From: Symsagittifera roscoffensis
Taxonomy: Eukaryota > Xenacoelomorpha > Acoela > Convolutidae
DNA: 64,000 nt
NCBI RefSeq assembly: GCF_963678635.1
Contig: NC_087069.1
Span: 14,232,660-14,296,659, forward strand
Direction: 5' to 3'
Shown in pieces: positions 11,565 to 24,745 of the stretch. A program made the translations under genes and the position numbers. The notes under the pieces are model-generated. The model ran no database searches, was not told the origin of the DNA, and was given only the letters and a program-made list of their open reading frames with translations. Every line of letters starts with the position of its first letter. The stretch's first letter is position 1.

Positions 11565-12784
11565 CTTAACTTATCTTGTTTATTCTTTCCGTGTTTATCC
11601 TGGTTGTGGTCTTCTGAATCAGTGGTCGTCGAGTCAGAAGTTGGACTCAAATAACTGTTGAATTGCGACTCATGAAAACTGTCAGAAGTTTCTGTGCTAG
11701 AGCTAATCTCCAGCGCACTTAATCCCGTGGCAATAGAGATCTCTTCCAAACTTCCTTGAGCAGAAGACGGATGCTTCGCGGGCGAACTTAACTCCATTGT
11801 AGTACTTAATGAGCTACCACTTGTATTATCAGATTCTGTTTCCCACGTTTCTGTTTCCGAACTTTGATTGGAGTAACTTAAACTAGTAGCGAGTTCACTA
11901 ACGAGAGAAATATAAGCTCCATCTCTCATTCTATTAGAACCTCGTGTTTCTGTTCCATTCAATTTCGGAGACCCCGTGCCACTTGGTCCATTCTTAACTT
12001 GCGATTGGTCGATCGAATCGTGATTCCTACTTGGATCTTGACCTCCTGTTGACTTCGTACCTTTTCCAACTGTTGACGAGCAACGACTAGCTGTATCCAA
12101 AATCGAGGTGGACTCGCTCGTTTCTTCAATCCGACTGACTGCATCTTGTTTGAAGTGCATGCCGCATCTGGCATCATACTGAGCGTAGAACTCTTGTACA
12201 ATGCTGCTGGAGTTATCAGCTACAGCTAAAAGACCATCAGGCGCTGTATCATAACTAGCTTTCCGTGACGACGACTGGTATCCAACTGAGTCCACCGAAA
12301 AACTCCCAACGGACATATAATTGCTTGAAGTTGACCCGGATTTCTGAGTCGTCGAAGATAATTCAGCTTCAGGTTCAGTATTATTTCTTCTCATCGGGAC
12401 AATTTCTACACCTTGCGGAGTATTTGTCATATTTCGCAAGCTATCCCGTACAGTAGCATCATCAATAGTAGTATCCGCAGCATCACGCAACGTATTATCA
12501 GGATCATCCAAGGTATCCGTGACATCGTGCCAGGTTTCCGCAACATCGCGCAAAGTATCTAAATCCTTCGAGGTATTCAAGATATCGGGCAGTGACCTTG
12601 ACCTTTCATCAGGAGACGGACACCAGGTGGTGCTGCTCATTGCGACTCTGGTCTCGTTGTTGACGACAACAGGAGGCCAGTATCTCGTGGATACCTTGTC
12701 ATTAGCAAAGGGGACAGTGGCCGCAATAACATTTCGACCAGGACAAGTATTGCTGGAAGTATCCACAGTTAAAGTCACACTTGG
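11565..12784 (-). CDS. PPP1R3-like PP1 regulatory subunit, exon 3 (Ser/Thr-rich)
   Basis: This 1,220-bp exon adds about residues 185-590. It is low in hydrophobic residues and very rich in Ser, Thr, Asp and Glu, with Ser runs such as SSTTQKSGSTSSNYMS, as expected of a disordered regulatory linker with many possible phosphorylation sites. No domain is recognised. An acidic heptad-like stretch with repeated TLRDVAE/TLDDPDNTLRDAAD phrases occurs early. The acceptor (CTTTTTTAG|CCAAG) is preceded by an in-frame stop in the intron, and the donor is TTAAG|GTAACC. The assignment to the PPP1R3-like gene rests on order, strand and matching splice phases, not on homology of this segment. Confidence 0.78.
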
Positions 12785-13784
12785 CTAAAAAAGGAAAATC
12801 AATCAATAAACTATCCATGATGACGACCTGTTTACATACAGCACTGATTCAAACTATCCAGACAGAATGAATAAGACTTGAAATTTTAAATGCATTTTCT
12901 CAAATTGAGTTAATTATAGACAAAGATGATGAAGACAAATATTGCCAGGAATTTTAGAAGAACAAATTGTGCATTTTTCTTGCGAAACTCGCGCTCAAAA
13001 TTTTGCCCCAAAAACATTTTTTTTTTGCTTTTTCTAGTCAATCAAAAATTACGCCAAATCTATTTGTTCAATTGGCGACAAAACTATAGCCCAGTGAGCC
13101 TCAAACAGCAAACTAAGTTTAAGCATGTTATTACCTTCTCAAATTCCTTATTTTCGTTTGATAACAAAAAAATGTCTTTTTACTATTTAACAAACCAATT
13201 TTTATTTGCGCAACTTTTTGGAGTTTGTACACTTATTAAATTTTATTGTGCTATTTGAGAGACTTATTGTGATATAGTTTCTTCAGTAATTGAATTAACA
13301 GTTTTGGCTTCAATTTTGACTGACTAAAAAATTCAAAAATGATAGTTTTTGTTTGGTAAATTTTAGTTCCCGATTGTCGCAAAATGAAATGCATAAAACA
13401 TATTAATTCAGCTAAAACTCTAAGAATTATTTGTATTCGTCAGTTTAAATTCAAAGTCAACCCAATTTGAACAAAACGCGTTTTAAATGTAAAGTTTTAT
13501 TCGTTTTGACCGGATAATTTGAATCAGCACCAGCAGTAGTTTCTCTAAAAAAAATACTACAACCAGAGAATTACAATCAACAAAAATTCTGCCAAAAAAT
13601 ATCAGCTAAAATGGTTTCTTTATTGATATGATCAGAAATATCGAACTTCAGGCAAATTAGTACTCAAAATCTTTACAATTTTTATTTGAAAGGAACTATT
13701 TGGAAGTCATAATGTGAAATATATCACATTTCCGGATAAATAAATTCTTTCTTTGTTTCTTTCTGATCTAATAATTTTACTCAC
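12785..13784 (-). other. Intron 2 of PPP1R3-like gene (1.0 kb)
   Basis: Bounded by donor TCTAGG|GTGAGT at 13784 and acceptor TTTTTTAG at 12785. AT-rich; nothing else recognised. Confidence 0.7.
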
Positions 13785-13928
13785 CCTAGATGAGGGAGGG
13801 GATGTTTCAAGGGGGGAGATATACGGGGATGTGGGAGACATTGGGGCTACCACTGACAGGTAGGTGGGTTCTCCGGTACAGAAATCCGAGTCATCATCAG
13901 AAAAGGAGCACCCACTGTAGCGACGATC
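13785..13928 (-). CDS. PPP1R3-like PP1 regulatory subunit, exon 2
   Basis: A 144-bp exon of 48 codons, phase 0 at both ends. The acceptor is textbook: a CTAAC branch-point-like motif and pyrimidine tract end in TTGTTGCAG just before GATCGT. The donor is AGG|GTGAGT. The peptide begins DRRYSGCSFSDDDSDF and continues with a Pro/Ser-rich stretch. Acidic SDDD phrases of this sort are compatible with a kinase-targeted linker. There is no recognisable domain; membership in the gene is inferred from signals and phase. Confidence 0.7.
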
Positions 13929-16900
13929 CTGCAACAAGGGTAGAGTTAGATAAGCGGCCCTTTCCCACATATATTACCGTTAAAAAAGAACCAGTGATTT
14001 AACGTGACTGTAAATGGATTCCATGTGTCAAATTGCGTTACACTCAGACCCCATGGAAAAGAAATTCTAGGAAACCTTCGGGGAGGGGGGTTAAAATGAG
14101 GCTTGTTGTCAATTGTAGAAATGATTGAAAGAAAACATTGACTGTTTCAATTGGCTGAGTTCCGACAAGCAACAAAAAGGCATAGATATTATTCAGATTT
14201 TTCTTGAAGGAAGAAAGCTAGGCAACACAGCCTCCGACAAAAACTAAATCGAAGTCCATCCGCAAAAAAATTAAAGTAATTCCAAAAAGAGTGAGAGGAA
14301 TTCAAAGCTTAAAACCGAAGATCCGGCAAGAAAGCCGGGTAAACTCAACCGAGAGATTCAAAGCCGCAACAAACTCTATTTGAAAACAGGTAAAACTGAA
14401 ACGCTTTCACCATATCGCTTTCCTATATTCCTCACATAGGCATTAAAAAGCGGAAAAATTGCCAAATAAAAACATAGCCAACAGAAAGTTGGAAAAGATT
14501 CGATGAACGCAAGGAAAAAAATAAACTTGTTTTTTGAGAAAAAAACGTCAACTTTTGAATTTCGAAGACAAAAGAAACCACCTTACAGCTCTTTGAATTT
14601 CAAAAACAATTTAGGACTGACACATTTTTGATATATACAACCAATTCGAGAAAACTGAATTAATGGGTTTTTATTTCATTGGGGAATCTTAAAAATTCCA
14701 CTTTCGAAACTTCGAGAAGCCTTCCACTTCGAGAAACTTTCGAAACTTCGAGAAGCCTTAAAAATTCCACTTTCGAGAAGCCTTCCACGATTTTTCGCAC
14801 CAATTACTCTTTCGGTTAGGAGAGCACAATTTGACATGTTAACAATGGACTAGAATTGAACTCAAAAAGTGCTCATATACCTAATTAAAAATGATTTTGA
14901 ATATAACAACTAACTTTCCTCTAAATGAAAGTGACAGGCGCCGTTTCATTATGTCAGACCTAAATATAAGGCTAATTCAGCAATACAGATCATGATAACC
15001 TCAATTTCTTTTTTTTAAAAACATATCAGAAAAGAGATTTTTCTCCCAAAAAGCCACAGATGTTATTTTTCAAAGCTCAAATCATAATACAAAACGAACG
15101 CGCACTCAAAAAATCAGAGGACCATAAGATGACAAATCAAACTGAGATTGAAAAATTGACTTAAACTTTTTCTTTCGTTACTGGAGCTATAGAAAAACTC
15201 ACAAATCAAACTGATTCAACAAAACAAACTACCATCAGAATGAGATGATTAGTAAAAATTCAAATATTGATAAAAAAGAAGTTTTTTGAATCAAAAATAA
15301 TTTTTTTTTCACTGGCTGAATTTATAAGAAGTTTATATATCGCTTTATAAATCACGCCAATTCAACAGAACAGAGGATCAAAATGATAAAGATACCAACG
15401 AACACTTAAATTGTACAAAAAACCTCCAGCTATAGAAAAACATCAAAAATGAAAAAGAAAAATCGACTGCAACCTTTCAGTGTAAAGACATAAGAAGACA
15501 TCAAGGCAAAGCTTTCGCTAACCAAAAAAGCAAAAACACTCACTGCGAAAAAATGAGAGGAAAAATCACTGAAAAATAAAAAAAATCAGACTAAAAAACA
15601 AAAACAAGATGTCCTGCTTTAGAAAACATAGAAAAAAAACACCTACAGAAAGGGAACACCACTGCAAACCTTTAAGTGTGAAAAAACTGAGAAGACACCA
15701 GTAAAATAAAACATCACTGCAAAAAATGAGAGGAAAAATTATTGAAAAACTTTAAAAACTACATGATGTAAGAAAAAAGGATTCACTGAATAGCTGTGTT
15801 GGTGAAAGAGAACTATATGTGGTAACAAAAAATTGGGTATTATTCTTCAATGAAAAAAGCTTAAATATCTGCGAAGCTTTCATAAAATATCACTCAAACG
15901 CTTCAAAAAAGAAAAAAGAGCAAGTCATTGATAAATTTCATTAAAATATATAACCTAGGAAAGCAACATATCACTGCATAGCAGTTTGTTGAATAGAAAG
16001 CGGAACACCTTATACAAAAAGGACAAATTGCTTCGATGCTTTTTTGAAAGAAAAAACGAATCATTGTTAATTGTTGCTTTCAAAAATTAAACTTGCTGAT
16101 GCGGAAACCTTTCTATCTCAATTTGATATTATTTAGAATGTTTTCATTTTCAAACACACCGCGCTTGGTGGGAAGGCATTTTTATTCAGAATAAACAAGT
16201 TTTTTGTGGGTTTGAAAAAAATAAAAACAATTGTAGCGTTGCCCGTTTTGATAGAATCGGCCTTTTTTGATAAAGTTAAGTCAACTTGAGAAAAATGGAT
16301 TATCACGAGAAAGTTTTATTCCACTGAAATTTAAAAACTAAATTTTACCTTCGAAACTAGAAATCGATCACCTTTTTCGCGCCAACTCTGCTTTCACAAT
16401 TGGAGAGATCGATTAGCCTACCATAAAGCAAACAAACTTGAATTGATTTCCTGAAAAAAATATTGCGACCTACACAGGCGAAGCCGATCATCACACCACT
16501 TGCTAACTGTAAACTGGACCAAATTTTCGTATAACTCGAAAAAAGACAATAAAGGCCAAGCTAAAGCTGGAAGTGTGTGTTTGATATTTTTTGATTTTTG
16601 GAAATGTGTGTTTGATATGTTTGATATCCGATGCGGAACGAAATGCAGAAATTCAAAAATTGGACTTTGCCAAAATTCTCAACGTTTTCTCTTCTAAACT
16701 AAGTGAGCAAAATGTCTGATATAATGCAATTTTGCCCACCCAGGACAAAAAACTTCTCTAGAAAAATATAAGGGAGTCGGAGTCGCCGCTTCTGCATAAA
16801 ATTCACAGAGCCAGTTTTTCGATTGAGTTTCTATCTCAGATTTTGCCAGGGTAGTTAAGAAAAATCAAAGATTTTCCAATAAACAGTCAAAAGTTCAAAA

Positions 16901-17839
16901 ATTTTCCGAAACCCAAAACTTCTTCTCTAAGAAAGCAGGTAGTGGCCGCTAAAGTAGACAATACTTCCGAAACTGGGTTCCCGATAGAAAACTTCACCTG
17001 AGAATTGGCACGGTAATATTCGAGTAGAGTCGAAAAGTTTTGAAAATACTGTCAGAGTTTCAAAACTTTGACTTTTTCGAAGGACATAACTTTTTCTCAA
17101 AATTGTGCGTCGTCACTTATAAAGATAAGCTTTCAACAACATGTTGTTTCAAGTAAACCTTTGACATCAGATTTAATAAGAATATTATAGGAAAAAATAA
17201 CAAAAAATCAACAGTTTGACTTTATAGAGGGCGATAACTTATTGTAAAAAACAATTTGTTAGTTGCCGCTTATGCTTTTGTTAGTTGCCGCCGATGCTTA
17301 GCTATAACTACCATTTAACTTTATTTTAAAAACATTGCATTATCCGACAAAGCTTAAAGATCTTTAAAAATCTGTCGTTGAACATGCAAAAATTATAGCG
17401 CGGAACCCGCCCGGAAACGTTCATTAAGTGATTCATTTTATGTTCTTATCTATAAATTTGTGTTCTTTGTGTTAAGTTTGTAACATTTTCCATCATTTGG
17501 TGCTTTTTCACATTCCTCGGACTTCTCGGAGTCCAATTTTTTATTGTTGGTTGCGTCAGGATTTTAAAGTTTTCAAAAATAATACGTTGAAAAAGTTTAA
17601 GCATGGAGAGATAATGAAGCCCGCATTTAGATATATAATAGATAACTTAGTTTGGAAACTTAATTTTGACAGGGTACTAAGTTAATCACTTCAATTATTT
17701 ACCAAGATATACCTTGAAATCATATTGACAAGCGTCCATTAAAATACTCTTTTAGTCAATGATTATCTTCGATTTGCTGATCACGAGTTGAAAACTTTTG
17801 GATGAGTTGTTATATACAATAAAAGCTTAAAGCACTAAC
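13929..17839 (-). other. Intron 1 of PPP1R3-like gene (about 3.9 kb)
   Basis: AT-rich intron without a supported exon. It contains short direct duplications at 14694-14790 built on the word TTTCGA..CTTCGAGAAGCC, and a degenerate duplication of roughly 200 bp in 15460-15760: phrases such as AAAAAATGAGAGGAAAAAT occur at 15550 and 15720. A copy of the GCGAAGC repeat lies near 16475. Confidence 0.6.
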
Positions 17840-18247
17840 CAAGCGAGGCCTGGGTGGGGTTGCTGACGTGGGAAGAGAACTTGGTCCAGGCATGTTATCA
17901 GGCACTGAAATTGAACTTAACATATTTTTCGGCACAGACCTTGAACCGAGTTCAATTTTTGATCTACGCTTGCTCAATGTGAACCGATTCCTTGCTGGTG
18001 ATTGATTTAAACTTGCAGCAGTATTGCTCTCCAAACTTCCCGCCAGAGATGACGACGCGCCATGCTCCTCTTGTGTTGCTCGATACGCGTGACCGGTTTG
18101 TAGCAGTGGAATAGGCTGTGACTGTGATTTGTTGCTCGAACCTGAATTCGATTGGCGATCAGACTCAGGTGATGAGACATCAGACGGGTTGTTCGCTGAA
18201 TTAGAATTGCAGCTTCGTGGTGAGTTGGGTGAAGGAAAGAACGACAT
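17840..18247 (-). CDS. PPP1R3-like PP1 regulatory subunit, exon 1 (N-terminus)
   Basis: This first coding exon encodes 136 residues starting MSFFPSPNSPRSC. It is a Ser/Asn/Gln/Pro-rich N-terminus with no membrane segment, ending in ATPPRPRL before donor CGCTTG|GTTAGT in phase 0, which fits exon 2. I chose the ATG at 18247. A further in-frame ATG at 18367 would add 40 more hydrophobic residues, which look untypical for this family. Short basic Pro-rich phrases near the exon end (PPRPRL) recall PPP1R3 N-termini. Inference is from phase, strand and composition. Confidence 0.65.
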
Positions 18248-20740
18248 TGCAATAAAAACCGAACCAATTAAGGACTGTTTGTAGTAGATGATTGATTTTT
18301 TCTGGTTGCTGTTTAAAAAAGATGATAGTTGGTATATATTTGCCGGCACAAAAGTGCAATTGACCATTGCCAACACATCTACTGATTCGATTATTTCTTC
18401 TCCCCTAGATGATTGGTTGTGAATTTAAGTTTATTTGGAAGCCGGATTTCTCGCTTTGTAGTCCAAACCCTTGTGATAGACATTTTAAACTAAAACTTAA
18501 ACTAAAATGAGGAAACCCATTAAAGATACTGCCGGATTACCTTTATCACATTTGAGTGAACGCAAAGCCGTAACGCATCTCGTACTGAAAGCTTATTAAA
18601 GTGTCAGTTATTACTACATTTGATAATCGACGCATGAATAAAATTAGAAGTACTTGAAATCATTTCATTAATTATGATGGAGTCTGAACAAAATCGTGTT
18701 TGATCTAAATCATAAATCAGCAGCACAGGTCAAAGTCTAAATATGCACTGGAAGTAAAATATGTTGATTCTGCGGTTATCTTTTTTACCTGCGGGTAATT
18801 ATATCATCTAACATTAAATAAGGTCCATTTTACCTTTACCGATTAGACTAGTCGTCCTTAACATGTGAGGCTCAACGTGATACCTTCAAACAGAGTTCAC
18901 GTATTTATTGAATTATTTTTCTTAGATTAAAGTGGACGTTCGCATCACTTGCTCTACAAATATATGAAAACAAGTGGTGCTAAGGCGCTGAAAAAATGAC
19001 TGCAAGAAGCTGCCTAGAAAATTATAAAAACAAGTGATGTTCAGGCGCTGAAAAATGACTGCAAACTGCTAATAAAAACTGATAATTCAAAAGTAGATAT
19101 AACAACACTAATGATGACTCAAAAGTCAGATTTAAAAAAAATCAACCAGTCAAGGAAATATTTGTGAAAAAAGGACTCAAGTTCATTGTTTTCTAGCGAC
19201 TTGAGGAGAATAAAAGCACAGAGCTAAACGGTCAAGTCGTAAATCGTTCAATACATTTTTTTTTTGAAATAGTTTTGATGATTATCATCGATTCCTTTCA
19301 CCTTTTCCGGTATACTGTTGGCGGGGCCCCCTGAATTTCCGAGCGCCATGAGTTCATGAACTGCAGAGCGTAAAAATCTACCTTGTGATGATCTAATCTA
19401 AAATCTATACTAAAATGCCGCTTCGGCCAACCGGCATCTCACGAGCTAACAGACAAAGTTCATTCTGGTTTTCTGGTTCCCGCAATCGTGCCCTCATTTC
19501 CACACAGCCTTAGCGGTTGCCCAGCCCAGGGGGTGAGTCCTCTTTTCGGTGATCGTCTACTTTAGTAGTAAGCTGTCAACCGTTTGTCCAACATAGGTTG
19601 AATTACACCGATTAAATGAAATCTTGTAATCCATTTATGATTTTAAGTCACGCGAAAAAGAATACTTTAAGGATAGTAGAGAGGTTTTCAGCCAGCTCGG
19701 TACTGCACCGCAATGGGTGATGTGTCTTTATAGTCGATCCCCTCTTGATTTTCAGCCTTGTCAAGGCTCCTGTAGACTTTTCTATCAAGTCTCCTCAACG
19801 CGATCTTATCATTTTAAGTTCCTTTGTAGTGGTTGTCAACCCATTATTTTCTGTTTACTTTCATGGCCTCTTCAAACTTATTCCACTTTGAACTATAATT
19901 TATATTATGTTTCTTTATTGTGCATTCCTAAAATTAAGATTTTGCCCTGTATCACTTGACTTTTAATACCATCCACAGATAAGATATTTCCGAGAATCCA
20001 CCCTTACATTCAATTCCCCAAAAACTAAGTTACCCTTCTCGTTAGACTGTTCAAAATTTAACTGTAGATTAGTATGTCATTTGTTTGACGCGTATAACTA
20101 TTCATTCGGATATACTGTCATAGTTATCATGGTACCATCCACATTTTTCAGAAAGAAATATAACACATCCGGCGTCTAGGTTTTTTATAATCAAAGCATG
20201 ACGAACAAAACCAAACAAAATTAGCTATTTTTCTAATTACATTTTTGAGAATGCGTTAAAATTGTAATTTCAAACAAACGTTTTCGCACATTTTGTGCAT
20301 CTTCAGGTTTCATAAATTCTAAACTATCTGTACAAAATGATCAAAGATCATAAAAAGTGTCATACACTTCGTTATTTCAAAAATTAAAAAAATTCCACCA
20401 ATCGAAACTTTACAAATTGTAACCTTCGCCCGGAAGTACATATCGACGGAAATTAAAGCTAAGCTATAAAACGACTGGCCAGCGTCTAAACAAAGCTCCA
20501 CATTCTTTTCACCGTCTCTACCAAAGCCAGTTCTTTTGGTGGTCTTTCTACCATCGGGTCGACAAAAACGTTACTGTTCTCCGGCTTCGACCAGAACGCT
20601 CAAATTAACTTACTTACATGCAAAATTAGTGAGCTCATGGCTGGGTCTCAGTATCTCAAGACCACGAGGTCACTCGTAAAAACAGGGCTACTACTATTTA
20701 TTATATTACTATTGTTTTAGTTCAGTAGATAAAAATCATC
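18248..20740. other. 5' flank of PPP1R3-like gene; no gene seen
   Basis: No coding exon is supported. A 60-bp direct repeat occurs twice at about 18966-19075, built around AACAAGTG, AGGCGCTG and ATGACTGCAA. A GC-richer patch at 19310-19560 contains GGCGGGGCCCCC and could hold promoter or repeat sequence; I cannot assign it. Confidence 0.4.
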
Positions 20741-22123
20741 ATCTTTCCCTTAACTCCTAGCTTCTCATCGTCAGAAAATGAATCCAGATGTTAATTAAAT
20801 TCAATTCAGGTTATAACCAGGAAGCTGAAAGTTAGTTTAAAATGGTTGAAGTTCCTGAATCCGGGGAAATAACACCCTTATTTCCTCTCCGGAAGGCTGG
20901 TTTCCACCCTTCACCGTTAGTGTGAATGGCCATGCAACGATTGTAGCGACACAATCGTTGCAACTCGGAGCGGTCTCTGCTAATACTGTGTCGTATTCTT
21001 CTATCTCTCATGGCTGTTTTTCTCACTAGTATCGTCGTTGTTGTTTTCGCAACTTCTATCGTTGTTCTGTTTTATTTTGGATTTCAGCCAAAATCGCCGT
21101 TCTTGACGTTTCTCAGAAAATCTGACGTCATCATTCGAAATTTAAAAAAAAAAAATTCCAGGATCTTCTAGCCTTCACGATTTGTCTAGTCGTCTGAATA
21201 ACGCTGTTAATCCTCTAAAACTGCCAATTCTCCAGGCTAGCCGCCAACCCTTCGAAACTGTCTTTTTGTCAATTCTGGTCGAATGTTACATACTCCCCGG
21301 ACAGCCCGGTCGATCTCCCCATTGAATCTCGTAGTCTTCGTAAAAATGGTAGTGCCATTGAACAGAATTTACAAAATGCACGAAATCACTTTTAACCACG
21401 TCATATCGACTCACTGCAGAATATACATGGCATCATACTACATCACCATAGCCTTCCAAATTCTTTCATTAATCTGCACGTTCGAGGATATGACTTAAGA
21501 TAAAATATTTTTCCGACTTCCAATGTCAATGCCCTGATTTAAAATTTTTTCTCCTAGGTGTTAAAAGGTGTTAGTTTGCAGGAGAGTCCTGCCAACCAAC
21601 AAGCTAAAATGATCCTACTATGCTTCTTCCTTTCGGAAATTTTAGTTGTTATTGGTCCTGAACATTAAAATTAAGGAACTCTGTGGTTAGAAAGAACAAT
21701 GAAATAATCTCCCTCTTCAAGAGATTACCCAAGCTTTTCATGTCATCACAAAGTGATAAATCGTCCTAGTTGATTAAAAACAATCTTGCATGCTGGAATA
21801 TTTAAATATGTCTCACTCAAGCCTTTATAAATAAATAGTAAGTGTCTCTAAAGCCACTAACTAAAATCAAAATGCAAATTTATAAAAGGAACAAATTCTT
21901 TTAATGTTCAAAATTCAACTAAATGTTTTCTTTCAGTTTCAATTACAACTTGGTTGCTTTGTTTCTCATTTGGGTTTTTCGTCACATACAAAACAATTCT
22001 GAGTTTCAACTTCTTCTCTTTCATCACTTCTTTGTTTTTTATTTTTTCGTCGTTTATAAGTTCTTAAAATTCGAAATTTTTCTAATTTCGTTTTTTTTTG
22101 CATTTTCTTTTTCGACCATTCTG
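20741..22123 (-). repeat. Block A non-coding part, copy 1
   Basis: Non-coding, T-rich on the plus strand, repeated at 23362-24745 (offset 2,621) and 34314-35670. The three copies are almost identical, including GAAAATGAATCCAGATG near the left end. Small hydrophobic frames here (for example at 23631-23819) are not convincing genes. The left edge of copy 1 abuts unrelated flank at 20741. Confidence 0.7.
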
Positions 22124-23338
22124 TCAATGTTCCATCTCCTCCTCCTGCGACATTGACTCTGCACTTTTAGTTTCTGTGTCTTGCAACACATCGGTAGCTA
22201 TTCTGACGCTGTTGAAAGCAGTCCTCCAATACTTCTGCTCTTCTACTCTTTGTTTACTACAAGGTAGAGGATCAACGTTAGATTCTCTGTTCCTGCAGAA
22301 GCTGTTGTGGAGACACAACGTCACGTTTCTCTCCAGATCTTCCTTCAAGATCTCTTCTTTCTCCCTTCCGTTAAATTCACTCGTCCTGGAAGTTCTCTTC
22401 ACTGCGGTGGTCACTGCATTCCGATGAGTTACAAAAGCTCGCTTGAAAGCTCATGCCCCAATGTCCAGTTGATACGCACTGTACACACTGCTGTGCTTCG
22501 ACATATGCTTCTTAGCATGTCCGTACAACCATGCAGTCATGTTGGCTCTAAACCATGGCATCAGACGTCTTTTGGTCCATATCTTTTTCACTTCCATCGG
22601 AATGTTCAAGATTTTGCACCTTGTCTCAAAAAGATATAAATCTTATAGACAATCCAATTTCTGCAATTGTTCTCTCGTTGGCGCCTTCTGTGTATTGTTC
22701 TCCCTTACATGAGCTTCCAGCCATCGTATCGCCATCATAACTCCCACTATCACTATCGTTATGGGCCCTGATGAGTCTGGTAAACCCATAGAGAGCAGCT
22801 CTCCACAGTCCCAGATCAACACTAGATTACTACGCCCGGGGTACCACCATGTTTGCAACAAACAATGGCAGGGAAACTCATCATGTGTTCACATGATGCT
22901 CCTCCAATTACGCTTTCCCGAAGCTTCCAGTAGTGGTTCCACTTCCATCATTACTCGGTGGATTTCATCATTTTCATCTACCGCATTGTAATCCGTGACG
23001 GTTGATCCTTTCTGCTTCTGTCTCTCAAAGTCACTGAAGTTCCCACTGGCGTATCCGATGAACTTCCTTCCCAGTATGGACTCTAACTTTTCTTTAGTTC
23101 TCTCCGGAACCGCTGAGAATATTTTACACAGTAACTCGTAAGACTTTTCTGACATTCTCGCTAGTCTTACGCATTTTGGCACCAAGAAGGCTTGATCCAC
23201 GATCATTCTCGTACTTTTCATATCCACAGCTACGAAATGCACTGGGTATCTGCTCTTACAAATTGGAGCTAATGTCGATCCCACCAAATATCGCGCTCCC
23301 GACGATCTGCGATAAGTCTCACTGTGTCTGATGTTCAT
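22124..23338 (-). pseudogene. Block A gag-like body, copy 1 (truncated)
   Basis: Three consecutive frames (22889-23338, 22643-22861, 22124-22414) match those of copies 2 and 3. The first has a Cys/Arg-rich stretch, the second a hydrophobic segment (ITIVIVGVMMAI), the third a basic, Cys-containing stretch ending in an acidic EEEMEH. Copy 1 has an extra TGA in the third frame, shortening it compared with the 161 codons of copies 2 and 3. It is cut off at 23361, where block A copy 2 begins, so it has no gag N-terminus or LTR. Function is unassigned; position after the gag start suggests gag-derived or accessory sequence. Confidence 0.5.
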
Positions 23339-23361
23339 TTCCTTCTCGATTGCTTCCCTCC

Positions 23362-24745
23362 ATCTTTCCCTTAACTCCTAGCTTCTCATCGTCAGAAAAT
23401 GAATCCAGATGTTAATTAAATTCAATTCAGGTTATAACCAGTAAGCTGAAAGTTAGTTTAAAATGGTTCAAGTTCCTGAATCCGGGGAAATAACACCCTC
23501 ATTTCCTCTCCGGAAGGCTGGTTTCCACCCTTCACCGTTAGTTTGAATGGCCTTGCAACGATTGTAGCGACACAATCGATGCAACTCGGAGCGGTCTCTG
23601 CTAATACTGTGTCGTATTCTTCTATCTCTCATGGCTGTTTTTCTCACTAGTATCGTCGTTGTTGTTTTCGCAACTTCTATCGTTGTTCTATTTTATTTTG
23701 GATTTCTTCCAAAATCGCCGTTCTTGACGTTTCTCAGAAAATCTGACGTCATCATTCGAAATTTTAAAAATTTAAAATACCAGAATCTTCTAGCCTTCAC
23801 GATTTGTCTAGTCGTCTGAATAACGCTGTTAATCCTCTAAAACTGCCAATTCTCCAGGCTAGCCGCCAACCCTCCGAAACTGTCTTCTTGTCAATTCTGG
23901 TCGAATGTTACATACTCCCCGGACAGCCCGGTCGATCTCCCCATTGAATCTCGTAGTCTTCGTAAAAATGGTAGTGCCATTGAACAGAATTTACAAAATG
24001 CACGAAATCACTTTTAACCACGTCATATCGACTCACTGCAGAATATAAATGGCATCATACTACATCACCATAGCCTTCCAAACTCTTTCATCAATCTGCA
24101 CGTTCGAGGATATGACTTAAGATAAACTGTTTTTCCGACTTCCAATGTCAATGGCCTGATTTAAAAATTTTTATCCTAGGTGTTAAAAGGTGTTAGTTTG
24201 CAGGAGAGTCCTGCCAACCAACAAGCTAAAATGTTCCTACTATGCTTCTTCCTTTCGGAAATTTTAGTTGTTATTGGTCCTGAATATTAAAATTAAGGAA
24301 CTCTGTGGTTAGAAAGAACAATGAAATAATCTCCCTCTTCAAGAGATCACCCAAGCTTTTCATGTCACCACAAAGTGATCAATCGTCCTAGTTGATTAAA
24401 AACAATCTTGCATGCTGGAATATTTAAATATGTCTCACTCAAGCCTTTATAAATAAATAGTAAGTGTCTCTAAAGCCACTAACTAAAATCAAAATGCAAA
24501 TTTATATAAGGAACAAATTCTTTTAATGTTCAAAATTCAACTAAATGTTTTCTTTCAGTTTCAATTACAACTTGGTTGCTTTGTTTCTCATTTGGGTTTT
24601 TCGTCACATACAAAACAATTCTGAGTTTTAACTTCTTCTCTTTCATCACTTCTTTGTTTTTTATTTTTTCGTCGTTTAGAAGTTCTTAAAATTCGAAATT
24701 TTTCTAATTTCGTTTCTTTTTGCATCTTGTTTTTCGACCATTCTG
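23362..24745 (-). repeat. Block A non-coding part, copy 2
   Basis: Direct tandem repeat of 20741-22123 at an offset of 2,621 bp; the junction at 23361/23362 falls in the shared word ATCTTTCCCTTA. Confidence 0.75.

Noticed and set aside
23631-23819. Hydrophobic frame repeated in block A (also at 34565)
   Set aside because: Runs opposite to the element's genes and its conservation only mirrors near-identical DNA copies.
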